Assembly: GCA_004553545.1 (NCBI GenBank)
Contig: SFLD01000019.1
Location: 1 to 64,000, forward strand
Direction: 5' to 3'
Length of the DNA: 64,000 nt
Source: Clostridiales bacterium
GTDB taxonomy: Bacteria; Bacillota; Clostridia; Oscillospirales; Oscillospiraceae
How positions within the stretch are numbered: position 1 is the stretch's first letter; each line of letters begins with the position of its first letter. Made by a program: the position numbers and the translations under genes. Positions 40,016 to 47,392 of this stretch are shown here, one piece after another. The notes under the pieces are model-generated. The model was not told the DNA's origin. It was given only the letters and a program-made list of their open reading frames with translations, and did not search any database.

Positions 40016-40298
40016 GGGCGGCCTCGGCGTGGGTCTCCAGGATGCCCCGGAGGGCGGCCATGGAGCTGGTGTGGGAGCGGACGATGTTGATGTTGCGCTT
40101 TTTGGCCTGGGTGGAGGCCAGCTCCAGCATCTTGTGGGACATGGTGCCGGTGAAAAGCACCAGGAGGTCCGGGCTGCCGATGTTCTGCATGCCCCGCTCC
40201 ATCTTGGCGTAGACCTTGGCCTTGCAGTCATAGGACTTGCAGAGCTCCTCGTACCGGCGCACCATACATTCGTTCCCGCCTAAGATCACAACGCTCAT
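40008..40298 (-). CDS. DUF2325 family protein
   Basis: The start is the ATG at 40296-40298 behind AAAGGAGCAGCG. The 96-residue product matches DUF2325: SVVILGGNECMVRRYEELC, PDLLVLFTGTMSHKML and IVRSHTSSMAALRGIL. It is a small Rossmann-like domain of unknown biochemistry. An iron-box palindrome lies 22 nt upstream of the start codon, so it should be regulated with the feo genes. Translationally coupled to the DUF3793 gene. Confidence 0.88.
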   Translation of the reverse strand: MSVVILGGNECMVRRYEELCKSYDCKAKVYAKMERGMQNIGSPDLLVLFTGTMSHKMLELASTQAKKRNINIVRSHTSSMAALRGILETHAEAARV

Positions 40299-40319
40299 AT
40301 CGCTGCTCCTTTCTTTTTG

Positions 40320-40337
40320 GGTTAGCATTTGCTAACC
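40320..40337. promoter_or_regulatory. Iron-box palindrome upstream of the DUF2325 gene
   Basis: GGTTAGCATTTGCTAACC is a perfect inverted repeat with a 4-nt centre, the best match to the consensus found in the window. Confidence 0.75.
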
Positions 40338-40502
40338 TATTGGTTTTCAGAAGCGGAAGACCCTGGGGCCTTCCGCTGGAAGTGGTTTCTGGGATGATGT
40401 TATCGTAGCATAACTTTTGAGCGGCGTCCGCTCCGAAGGGGGAAAGTGGTGCTCCAAAGAGACCGGCATTGGGCGAAACGGAGCGGGGACGGCGGCCCAG
40501 GG

Positions 40503-40800
40503 GGTATCGCGGTCTCGGCGAGCGGGCCGCCGGGTCGTCGGCCCCTACGAGGGGTAGGGTGAGAGGGGAGACCCTCGCGGGGGATGGAGCGATGGAGGAA
40601 TCAGCCCTGGGAGGTATCGCAGTCTCGGCGAACGGGCCGCCGGGTCGTCGGCCCCTACGGGGGGCGGGGTGAGGGGAGACCCTTGCGGGGGGACGGAGCG
40701 ATGAAGGGACCGGCCTCGGGGGTATCGCGGTCTTGGCGTAGGAGCCGCCGGGTCGTCGGCCCCTACGGGGGACGGGGTGAGGGGGGGCGATCGGCCCCGG
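40503..40800. repeat. Tandem array of about 110-nt REP-like units
   Basis: GGTATCGC begins units at 40503, 40613 and 40721 (periods 110 and 108 nt). Each contains GGGTCGTCGGCCCCTACG inside a hairpin with GGGCCG/CGGCCC-type arms (core GTCGTCGGCCCCTACG at 40534, 40644 and 40752), then GGAGACCCT-like sequence in the first two. The third unit is truncated. The core is identical to 27362-27377 beside the RAYT gene. The rest of 40338-40857 is non-coding. An inverted repeat GCGGAAG/CTTCCGC lies at about 40354-40377. Confidence 0.8.
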
Positions 40801-40857
40801 GGGGGACGAGGCGAAAGGGGATGGAAAAGGCCCCCGCGGGGGCGGGGGCCTTGGGGG

Positions 40858-41775
40858 TCAGGTTTCCTGGCTCTGGCGGCGGTAGGCGGCGGGGGAGGTG
40901 CCCATGACCTCCCGGAAGGCCTTGGCGAACTTGGAGCCGTTGCCGTAGCCCAGGGCGCCGGCGATCTCCAGGACGCTGTCCTCCGTCTCCCGGAGGCGCA
41001 GGGCGGCGGCCCGCATCTTCTGGGTGCGGACGTAGGAGTAGAGCGAGACGCCGTAGACGGCCTTGAAGCTGCTCTTGATGCTGGTGCCGGAGGCGTGGAA
41101 GCGCTTGCTGAGCATCTCCAGGGTGACCCGGCTCTCCATATGCTCGCCGAGGTAGCGGGCCACCTCCTGGGCAAGCTCCATCCGGGGGCGGGAGATGACG
41201 TGGCCGGGCTCCTCGTTCTCCTCCACGTCCAGGGCGCTGAGGAAGAGCAGGAGCTCCAGGACCTTCACCTTGCAGTAGCCCGCCCGGATGCTCTCCGGCA
41301 GGTCGTAGAGCTCGGAGAAGATGTGCTCCACCGCCGGGTGGGAACGGGCCACATACCCTCTCCCCTGGGCAGTGAACTTCTCCATCAGCTCCCGGGGGCG
41401 GACGTTGACCTCCGGCAGGATGGCCGCGAAGTCCTCCGGCGCCAGGCTCAGGTCCACCGTGACGGTGATGCCCCGGTAGCGGCCCAGGGGAAAGCGGGCC
41501 TCCGCGCCCATGTCGCTCTGGCGGGCGATGGCCAGGTCCCCGGGGGAGAGGCAGCAGTAGGCGTCGCCCCACTCCCACTCCGCCCCGCCCTCCCGGCAGT
41601 GGCGGATCTCAAAGGCCGCGGGCGAGGGGGTGCCCCCCACCCCGCCCTGGGGCTCCCGGCTGTCCGTCCAGCGGAGCTGGATGCCGGGAAAGACCTGGCA
41701 GAGGCCGCTCTCCCCGGTGTGACAGCGGCAGGCCCCAAGACATCGGGCGCAGCCCGGACGTTCCAATGCTTCCAT
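40858..41775 (-). CDS. AraC family transcriptional regulator
   Basis: This 305-residue protein has a Cys-rich N-terminus (CARCLGACRCHTGESGLCQ), a cupin-like ligand domain, and a C-terminal double HTH of the AraC type (LEMLSKRFHASGTSIKSSFK; VLEIAGALGYGNGSKFAKAF). Its layout resembles PchR-type regulators, which sense siderophores or iron status. The N-terminal Cys residues are unusual and could bind metal. It lies between the DUF2325/DUF3793 pair and the DtxR-like gene on the same strand. Confidence 0.85.
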   Translation of the reverse strand: MEALERPGCARCLGACRCHTGESGLCQVFPGIQLRWTDSREPQGGVGGTPSPAAFEIRHCREGGAEWEWGDAYCCLSPGDLAIARQSDMGAEARFPLGRYRGITVTVDLSLAPEDFAAILPEVNVRPRELMEKFTAQGRGYVARSHPAVEHIFSELYDLPESIRAGYCKVKVLELLLFLSALDVEENEEPGHVISRPRMELAQEVARYLGEHMESRVTLEMLSKRFHASGTSIKSSFKAVYGVSLYSYVRTQKMRAAALRLRETEDSVLEIAGALGYGNGSKFAKAFREVMGTSPAAYRRQSQET

Positions 41776-41794
41776 GCTGGCGCCTCCTTTCGCG

Positions 41795-42181
41795 TTATGA
41801 GGCGCTCTCCGTGCCGCTGCGGCGGCAGAGGGCCTCCAGCTCCTCCTCCGGGATCTGGGAGAGGAGGGAGCAGACGGCGGTCTGCTCCTCCCGCATCTGC
41901 GGGAAGCCCTGGCGGAGGAGCCGGGCCACCGCCTCGTAGTAGCGGCGGCAGAGGCGGGCGGTCTCCGCCCCCTGGGGGGTGAAGAAGGCGGCGCCGTAGG
42001 CGTCCTTCCGGACCAGGCCGAAGTCCATGAAGGTCTTCATCATGTTGTGGACACTGGGCTTGGAGAGGCCCAGGGCCGCGGCGATGTCGCTGCTGCGGAC
42101 CCCCTTACCCTGCCGGTCCAGCTCCTGCATGGTCAGGAGGTACCGGATATGGGAGGGGGAGAGATTTCGTAAGTTAGTCAC
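41795..42181 (-). CDS. DtxR/MntR-like metal-dependent repressor
   Basis: The start is the GTG at 42179-42181 behind AGGAGG with 8-nt spacing. The 128-residue protein has the DtxR winged helix (SPSHIRYLLTMQELDRQG; VRSSDIAAALGLSKPSVHNM). It lacks the C-terminal SH3-like domain and has a short, divergent dimerisation part, and the usual Cys/His metal ligands are not obvious. It is the natural candidate to bind the GRTTAGCnnnnGCTAACC sites in and outside this locus (inference). It lies 19 nt upstream of the AraC gene. Confidence 0.82.
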   Translation of the reverse strand: MTNLRNLSPSHIRYLLTMQELDRQGKGVRSSDIAAALGLSKPSVHNMMKTFMDFGLVRKDAYGAAFFTPQGAETARLCRRYYEAVARLLRQGFPQMREEQTAVCSLLSQIPEEELEALCRRSGTESAS

Positions 42182-42243
42182 CGCTTACCTCCTGTCTGGA
42201 AGGAAGGGCGGCGCGAACGCCTCGCACCGCCCTTCGGTCCGAA

Positions 42244-42429
42244 TCAATGTTTCGCGCTGTGGGTGCCGTGGCAGGAGCCCGCCATGGCGCAGTGGGCGCA
42301 GTTGCAGCCGCAGGAGGTCTTTCCGGCGCAGTGGTTTTTGTACAGGCTCCGGATGATGGCCGCGACAACGGCGATCAGCACCAGGGTGATGAGGATGGTA
42401 CCCAGGTTATCCACGATCCAACTGAACAT
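42244..42429 (-). CDS. FeoB-associated Cys-rich membrane protein
   Basis: This 61-residue peptide has one membrane helix (IVDNLGTILITLVLIAVVAA) followed by a Cys/His tail (CAGKTSCGCNCAHC...CHGTH). This is the standard form of the small FeoB-associated Cys-rich proteins (FeoC-like or P12 type) found downstream of feoB in Firmicutes. It may deliver or sense iron at the inner face of FeoB. It lies 79 nt downstream of feoB on the same strand. Confidence 0.9.
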   Translation of the reverse strand: MFSWIVDNLGTILITLVLIAVVAAIIRSLYKNHCAGKTSCGCNCAHCAMAGSCHGTHSAKH

Positions 42430-42508
42430 AGAGAAGGCTCCTTTCTGCCGGGATAGGGTATTCGCGGTCAGTACGCGTTATGGAGAGGAAAAGAGTGTGT
42501 GAGGGGAA

Positions 42509-45004
42509 TTACTTGCCCACCTTGACGTTGGTGGTCAGCTTGGTGGCCTCCTTGTAGGGACGGACCAGCATGTAGATGATGAGGGCCAGGGCGGCGATGG
42601 CAGCGATGAGGCCGATGACGCTCAGGTTGCCGGTGAAGGCGTTGCCGAACTGGTTGATCATCAGGGCCACGAGGTACGCGAAGCCGCACTGATAGCCGAT
42701 GGCGAACCAGGTCCACTTGGGGCTGTTCATCTCGCGCTTGATGGCGCCGATGGCGGCGAAGCAGGGAGCGCACAGCAGGTTGAAGACCAGGAAGGAGTAC
42801 GCGGTGATGCCGGTGAAGGCCGCGGCCAGAGCCTGGTAGACGGTGCCGTCGCCGCCGCCGTAGAGGATGCCCAGGGTGCCGACGATGTTCTCCTTGGCGA
42901 CAAGGCCGGTGATGGAGGCCACGGTAGCCTGCCAGTTGCCCCAGCCCAGGGGGATGAAGATCCAGGCGATGGCATTGCCGATCTTAGCGAGGATGGAGTT
43001 GCTGATCTGGTCCTCGGTGAGCATCTGGAAGGTGCCGTCCACCCAGCCGAAGTAGGTGGTGAACCAGACGAAGATGGTGGAGAGCAGGATGATGGTACCG
43101 GCCTTCTTGATGAAGGACCAGCCGCGCTCCCACATGCTGCGCAGGACGTTGCCCAGGGTGGGCCAGTGGTAGGCGGGCAGCTCCATGACGAAGGGAGCGG
43201 GGTCGCCGGCGAACATCTTGGTCTTCTTCAGCATGATGCCGGAGATGATGATGGCGGCCATGCCGATGAAGTAAGCGGAGGTGGAGACCCAGGCGCTGCC
43301 GCCGAAGAGGGCGCCGGCGATCATGGCGATGAAGGGGACCTTGGCGCCGCAGGGGATGAAGGTGGTGGTCATGATGGTCATGCGGCGGTCACGCTCGTTC
43401 TCAATGGTACGGGAGGCCATGATGCCGGGGATGCCGCAGCCGGTGCCGATGAGCATGGGGATGAAGGACTTGCCGGAGAGGCCGAACTTACGGAAGATAC
43501 GGTCCAGAACGAAGGCGATACGGGCCATGTAGCCGCAGGCTTCCAGGAAGGCCAGCAGCAGGAAGAGGACCAGCATCTGGGGCACGAAGCCCAGGACCGC
43601 GCCAACACCGGCCACGATGCCGTCCAGGATCAGGCCGCTGAGCCAGTCCGCCGCGCCGGCGGCCTCCAGGCCGTTGCCGATGAGCACGGGCACGCCGGGG
43701 ACCCACACGCCGTAGTCGGCGGGATCGGGCTCGTCGAAGCCGTTCTCCTCCAGGTAGCTGACGGCGTCCACATAGGTCATGGGAACGGTGGACTCCTCGT
43801 CGGCGTCCTCGGGGATGGCGTCATAGTAGACGGTCATGTCGTTGATGGCCAGGGTCTCCTCGTCCTCCACCTCGATGGTGGCGGAGTCGGAAGCGGGCTG
43901 GACGGCCTTCATGTCCGCGAGAGCGGCGTCGGCGTCGAAGTTCTCGTCCTCGAGGTCCAGCTCATAGTAGCCGCTGACGGCCTCGGTGGCGGCGGTGTAG
44001 TTGTCAGCCACCTCGGTATACTCGGCGGTGCCGATGCCGAAGAGGTGCCAGCCATCGCCGAAGAGGCCGTCGTTGGCCCAGTCGGTGGCGGCGGAGCCCA
44101 CGGTGACCATGGAGATGTAGTAGACCAGGAACATCACGACGGCGAAGATGGGCAGGCCCAGCCAGCGGTTGGTGACGACCTTATCGATCTTATCGGAGGC
44201 GGTGAGGCTGCCCTGGCTCTTCTTCTTGTAGCAGGACTTGATGATCTCACCGATGTAGATGTAGCGCTCGTTGGTGATGATGGACTCGGCGTCGTCATCC
44301 AGCTCGCTCTCGGCGGCCTTGATGTCGTTCTCGATGTGGGCGGCCACGTCGGCGGGGATGCTGAGGCTGGAGAGGACCTTGTCGTCCCGCTCGAAGATCT
44401 TGATGGCGTACCAGCGCTGCTGCTCCTCGGGCATGTTGTGGACGGCAGCCTCCTCGATGTGGGCGATGGCGTGCTCCACGGGGCCGGAGAAGGTGTGCAT
44501 GGGGACGGTCTTGGTGTCCTTGGCGGCCTTGATGGCGGCCTCGGCGGCCTCCATGACGCCGGTGCCCTTCAGGGCGGAGATCTCAACGATCTGGCAGCCC
44601 AGCTTGGCGGCGAGAGCCTTGGTGTCGATCTTATCGCCGTTCTTCTTGACGATATCCATCATGTTGATGGCGATGACCACGGGGATGCCCAGCTCGGTGA
44701 GCTGGGTGGTGAGGTAGAGGTTGCGCTCCAGGTTGGTGCCGTCGATGATGTTCAGGATCACGTCGGGACGCTCGCCGATGAGGTAGTTCCGGGCCACGAC
44801 CTCTTCCAGGGTGTAGGGGGACAGGGAGTAGATGCCGGGCAGGTCGGTGACGATGACGCCATCGTGCTTCTTGAGCTTGCCCTCCTTCTTCTCCACGGTG
44901 ACGCCGGGCCAGTTGCCCACGAACTGGTTGGAGCCGGTGAGGGCGTTGAACAGGGTGGTCTTGCCGCAGTTGGGGTTGCCCGCCAGGGCAATTCTGATAT
45001 CCAT
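42509..45004 (-). CDS. feoB: Ferrous iron transport protein B
   Basis: This 831-residue protein has an N-terminal G domain with G1 GNPNCGKTTLFN, switch I-like VGNWPGVTVEKKEG, G3 DLPGIYSLSPYT and G4 NMMD, then a helical spacer domain. The polytopic transporter domain has two gate motifs, GTGCGIPGIMASRT and TTFIPCGAKVPFI, with conserved Cys. An acidic extracytoplasmic insertion of about 120 residues lies between the first and later membrane helices (roughly 325-445), longer than in E. coli FeoB. It imports Fe2+. Encoded with two feoA genes upstream. Confidence 0.97.
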   Translation of the reverse strand: MDIRIALAGNPNCGKTTLFNALTGSNQFVGNWPGVTVEKKEGKLKKHDGVIVTDLPGIYSLSPYTLEEVVARNYLIGERPDVILNIIDGTNLERNLYLTTQLTELGIPVVIAINMMDIVKKNGDKIDTKALAAKLGCQIVEISALKGTGVMEAAEAAIKAAKDTKTVPMHTFSGPVEHAIAHIEEAAVHNMPEEQQRWYAIKIFERDDKVLSSLSIPADVAAHIENDIKAAESELDDDAESIITNERYIYIGEIIKSCYKKKSQGSLTASDKIDKVVTNRWLGLPIFAVVMFLVYYISMVTVGSAATDWANDGLFGDGWHLFGIGTAEYTEVADNYTAATEAVSGYYELDLEDENFDADAALADMKAVQPASDSATIEVEDEETLAINDMTVYYDAIPEDADEESTVPMTYVDAVSYLEENGFDEPDPADYGVWVPGVPVLIGNGLEAAGAADWLSGLILDGIVAGVGAVLGFVPQMLVLFLLLAFLEACGYMARIAFVLDRIFRKFGLSGKSFIPMLIGTGCGIPGIMASRTIENERDRRMTIMTTTFIPCGAKVPFIAMIAGALFGGSAWVSTSAYFIGMAAIIISGIMLKKTKMFAGDPAPFVMELPAYHWPTLGNVLRSMWERGWSFIKKAGTIILLSTIFVWFTTYFGWVDGTFQMLTEDQISNSILAKIGNAIAWIFIPLGWGNWQATVASITGLVAKENIVGTLGILYGGGDGTVYQALAAAFTGITAYSFLVFNLLCAPCFAAIGAIKREMNSPKWTWFAIGYQCGFAYLVALMINQFGNAFTGNLSVIGLIAAIAALALIIYMLVRPYKEATKLTTNVKVGK

Positions 45005-45025
45005 GACTGAAACCTCTCTTTCCGC

Positions 45026-45043
45026 AGTTTGCTCATGCTAACC
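45026..45043. promoter_or_regulatory. Degenerate iron-box-like site upstream of feoB
   Basis: AGTTTGCTCATGCTAACC keeps one full half-site and part of the other. It lies between the proximal feoA and feoB, 22 nt upstream of the feoB start codon. Confidence 0.4.
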
Positions 45044-45108
45044 GCTATTCCTGACAATGGGGCGCTTCGCCCCATTTCTCATACCTTGTCAGTGCCGGGG
45101 GACTGAGG

Positions 45109-45330
45109 TCACTGGACCTCGATCATTTCGGTGTCGGCCTTCCGCAGGCTCAGCTCGTAGCCGCGGACGGTGACTTCCATGGGGTCGCCCAGGGGCGCGA
45201 CCTTCCGGACGTAGACCTCCACGCCCTTGGTGATGCCCATGTCCATGATGCGGCGCTTCACGGCGCCCTCGCCGTGCAGCTTCACGACCTTGGCGGTCTC
45301 GCCGATGGGGACTTCCTTCAGAGTTTTCAT
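45109..45330 (-). CDS. feoA: FeoA family protein (feoB-proximal)
   Basis: This 73-residue protein has an SH3-like FeoA fold: VPIGETAKVVKLHGEGAVKRRIMDMGITKG followed by VYVRKVAPLGDPMEVTVRGYELSLRK, with the conserved G-D-P-x-E/I-V-x-V-x-G-Y-x-L-x-L-R core. FeoA supports FeoB function in the cytoplasm. Located between the distal feoA and feoB on the same strand. Confidence 0.93.
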   Translation of the reverse strand: MKTLKEVPIGETAKVVKLHGEGAVKRRIMDMGITKGVEVYVRKVAPLGDPMEVTVRGYELSLRKADTEMIEVQ

Positions 45331-45381
45331 CGCCAGTCTCCTCCTTGTTAAATATACCGTGATAAACGCGCTTGCGCGCCT

Positions 45382-45600
45382 TTATACCATGATCTTGCGG
45401 GCCATCTCCTCGCTGATGGCCACCCGGGCTTCCTTCACGTTGACGATCACGTTCCCGCCCATGGCGGTGATGACGCTGACGTTCCCGCCCACGACGAAGC
45501 CCAGATTCTCCAGGTGCTTCTTCACCTCGGGGGTCCCGCCGATCTTCTTGATGGTGTTCTCCACACCGACGTCCGCAAGGCTCAGCGGCAGCATATCCAT
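45382..45600 (-). CDS. feoA: FeoA family protein (promoter-proximal)
   Basis: The start is the ATG at 45598-45600 (product begins MDMLPLSLADVGVENTIKKI). Longer in-frame sequence reads through an iron box and is leader. The 72-residue product has the FeoA core KHLENLGFVVGGNVSVITAMGGNVIVNVKEARVA. It differs from the second FeoA at the C-terminus (ISEEMARKIMV). Tandem feoA genes are common in clostridial feo operons. Three iron boxes lie just upstream. Confidence 0.92.
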   Translation of the reverse strand: MDMLPLSLADVGVENTIKKIGGTPEVKKHLENLGFVVGGNVSVITAMGGNVIVNVKEARVAISEEMARKIMV

Positions 45601-45614
45601 CCCTCGCTTTCCGG

Positions 45615-45632
45615 GATTAGCGCTTGCTAACC
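45615..45632. promoter_or_regulatory. Iron box 1 of the feo promoter region
   Basis: GATTAGCGCTTGCTAACC, 15 nt upstream of the first feoA start codon. A bound repressor could also mask the leader. Confidence 0.75.
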
Positions 45633-45679
45633 CCTGGTGTTTGAAATGGGCCAGCCTTGGCTGGCCGAAAGGGCCCAAT

Positions 45680-45697
45680 GATTAGCTCGCGCTAACC
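45680..45697. promoter_or_regulatory. Iron box 2 of the feo promoter region
   Basis: GATTAGCTCGCGCTAACC, centred 34 nt downstream of iron box 3. Confidence 0.75.
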
Positions 45698-45713
45698 AAT
45701 GCGTCAGAAAAAT

Positions 45714-45731
45714 GATTAGCTCCCGCTAACC
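45714..45731. promoter_or_regulatory. Iron box 3, adjacent to the feo -10 box
   Basis: GATTAGCTCCCGCTAACC ends 7 nt downstream of the -10 hexamer, at the transcription start. The spacing is almost the same as at the 13-gene operon (6 nt). Confidence 0.8.
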
Positions 45732-45738
45732 AAGCCAT

Positions 45739-45767
45739 ATCCTACCCGAAAGAGAGGGATTTGTCAA
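45739..45767 (-). promoter_or_regulatory. Sigma-A promoter of the feo operon
   Basis: TTGACA (45762-45767), a 17-nt spacer and TAGGAT (45739-45744) lie on the minus strand. Confidence 0.85.
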
Positions 45768-45921
45768 GAGGATTTTTCCAGAAATCCGTCGCATCCCCGG
45801 CTTTCGGCGCTCTGCCCAAAGAGTTCGCCGTGGCTAACTTCCAGATTCGTGCAATGTGTGAATGGGGTGGGCGGGAGAGCACACCCCCGTATAGAGATGT
45901 GCTCTCCCGCCGGATATCACG

Positions 45922-46809
45922 TCAATCCTCCCAACTCCAGGTCTCGCCGCCGTCGTGACTGCGGAGGGTCAGGGTACTCTCCCGGACCTCCCCGGTCGCA
46001 TCCGAGGCACGGACCAGGATAGGCCAGCTGCCCTCCTGCCCCCGGAAGGTCGGGGACAGCGCCGTGGCCCAGGCCCCCCGCCATACCTCCGGCAGCTCCA
46101 CCGTCAGGGGTTCCCAGCTCTCGCCGCCGTCCTGGGTCTGCCAGATGTCCGGCCCGGTGTCCTCAAAGGGACGGTAGCTGAGGAAACCCCGCTCCTCCGA
46201 GGCAAAACCCGCCCCGGTGAGGACGGCGCAGTGCTCCTCATAGGGGTTTCCGATCTCCCGCCAGGTCTCACCGCCGTCCGAGCTGAGGTATATCCGCAGG
46301 GCTTGATGGTTCATGCTGACTCCGGAGGTCAGCACCAGGTAGCCATCCTGTTTGCCGAAGAAGCCCAGATAGCCGCCGTCATAGCGCATCTCTTCCCGCT
46401 CCTCCCCTAGGAAATCCCAGCGGTCGCTGCCCTCCAGGGTGGCGCTCCGCCAGGTCTTTCCGCCATCCTGGCTCAGAAGGACGCGGACCGGCGTCTCCGG
46501 CAGGAGCACGGCGATATTGTCCCCGTCGAGGCTCACCCACTCCCCTGCCGCCAGCTCCTCCCGGAGAACGGCGGGCTCCTTCCAGGGGGCCGCGGCGGAA
46601 AGGAGCCCCCAAATGCCGCCGCCCCAGGCCGCTCCGGCACAGAGAGTCAGCGCCAGGACCACGGCGGCGGCCAGAAGGACCGCACGCCGGGGGAGGTGCT
46701 TCCGCCGCTGCCCGGCCATCTCTGCCAGACGAAGGACCATCGCCTGCTTTTCCTCCGGGGAAAAGTGAAGGCGTTCCACCGCCTGCCGGTATCCTCGCAG
46801 CTGCTCCAT
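45922..46809 (-). CDS. Probable anti-sigma factor with C-terminal BNR repeats
   Basis: This 295-residue protein has an N-terminal cytoplasmic segment of about 40 residues, one membrane helix (AVLLAAAVVLALTLCAGAAW) and an extracytoplasmic domain with three BNR/sialidase-type repeats (SQDGGKTW, SSDGGETW, TQDGGESW) plus HDGGETW at the end, a beta-propeller-like surface. It lies 2 nt downstream of an ECF sigma gene, so the cytoplasmic part is probably a sigma-binding segment. The propeller may sense an external ligand. The anti-sigma role is inferred from position and topology. Confidence 0.65.
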   Translation of the reverse strand: MEQLRGYRQAVERLHFSPEEKQAMVLRLAEMAGQRRKHLPRRAVLLAAAVVLALTLCAGAAWGGGIWGLLSAAAPWKEPAVLREELAAGEWVSLDGDNIAVLLPETPVRVLLSQDGGKTWRSATLEGSDRWDFLGEEREEMRYDGGYLGFFGKQDGYLVLTSGVSMNHQALRIYLSSDGGETWREIGNPYEEHCAVLTGAGFASEERGFLSYRPFEDTGPDIWQTQDGGESWEPLTVELPEVWRGAWATALSPTFRGQEGSWPILVRASDATGEVRESTLTLRSHDGGETWSWED

Positions 46810-46811
46810 TC

Positions 46812-47276
46812 CTATCCCTCCTCCAGAAATTCCCGCAGTTTGGCCCGGCCTCGGGCCAGGCGGGTATGCACTGTGCCCAGCGGCAGGCCCAGGATCTCCC
46901 CGATCTCCGCCGCCTGGTAGCCCTCATAGTAATAGAGGTGGATCACCGCCCGGTAATGGGGCGGCAGACGGCCCACCGCTTCCCAGACGCCGCTCTCCTC
47001 CCGCTCCGGGGCTGGAAGCTCCGTGCAAGCTTCCAGCGGACAGCCGCGCCGACGCCAGGGGCTTCGCAGCAGGTCCCGGCAGGCGTTGGCGGCCATCTTC
47101 AGGATATACGCCTTCTCGTGCTGGGGAGTTTCAAAGCTCCGGGGCTCCGTCAGAAGCTTCAGGAAGACCGTCTGGCAGACATCCTGGGCATCGCTGGGCT
47201 CCCGGAGGTAGCTCCGGCAAAGGCGCAGGATCATATCGGCGTAGGTCTCCACCAGATACTCCGCCCTCTCCTCCAT
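46812..47276 (-). CDS. ECF-type sigma-70 family RNA polymerase sigma factor
   Basis: This 154-residue protein has region 2 (MILRLCRSYLREPSDAQDVCQTVFLKLL) and region 4 (LPPHYRAVIHLYYYEGYQAAEIGEIL followed by GTVHTRLARGRAKL), the typical SigW/ECF arrangement. It initiates transcription at specific stress or envelope promoters. Paired with the BNR-bearing membrane protein downstream. Hairpin 47358-47390 separates it from the PFL gene. Confidence 0.92.
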   Translation of the reverse strand: MEERAEYLVETYADMILRLCRSYLREPSDAQDVCQTVFLKLLTEPRSFETPQHEKAYILKMAANACRDLLRSPWRRRGCPLEACTELPAPEREESGVWEAVGRLPPHYRAVIHLYYYEGYQAAEIGEILGLPLGTVHTRLARGRAKLREFLEEG

Positions 47277-47357
47277 GATGATCCCTCCTTCCTTGCGCTT
47301 TCACTGGGAATACGGTGCCGGGCGGCAAAAACTTTCACGCTACGGCATTCTTTTTAC

Positions 47358-47390
47358 AAAAAAGGAAGAGGCTCCGCCTCTTCCTTTTTT
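47358..47390. terminator. Terminator between the ECF sigma region and the PFL gene
   Basis: AAAAAAGGAAGAGGC and GCCTCTTCCTTTTTT form a long perfect stem, usable from either side. It terminates the PFL transcript on the minus strand. Confidence 0.85.
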
Positions 47391-47392
47391 CT

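Noticed and set aside
40503..40800. Possible CRISPR array in the tandem repeats
   Set aside because: The unit is about 110 nt and repeats almost entirely, without variable spacers or cas genes.
43166..45010. 614-codon plus-strand open frame opposite feoB
   Set aside because: Antisense shadow with a low-complexity Gly/Val/Asp/His-rich product. FeoB on the minus strand is certain.
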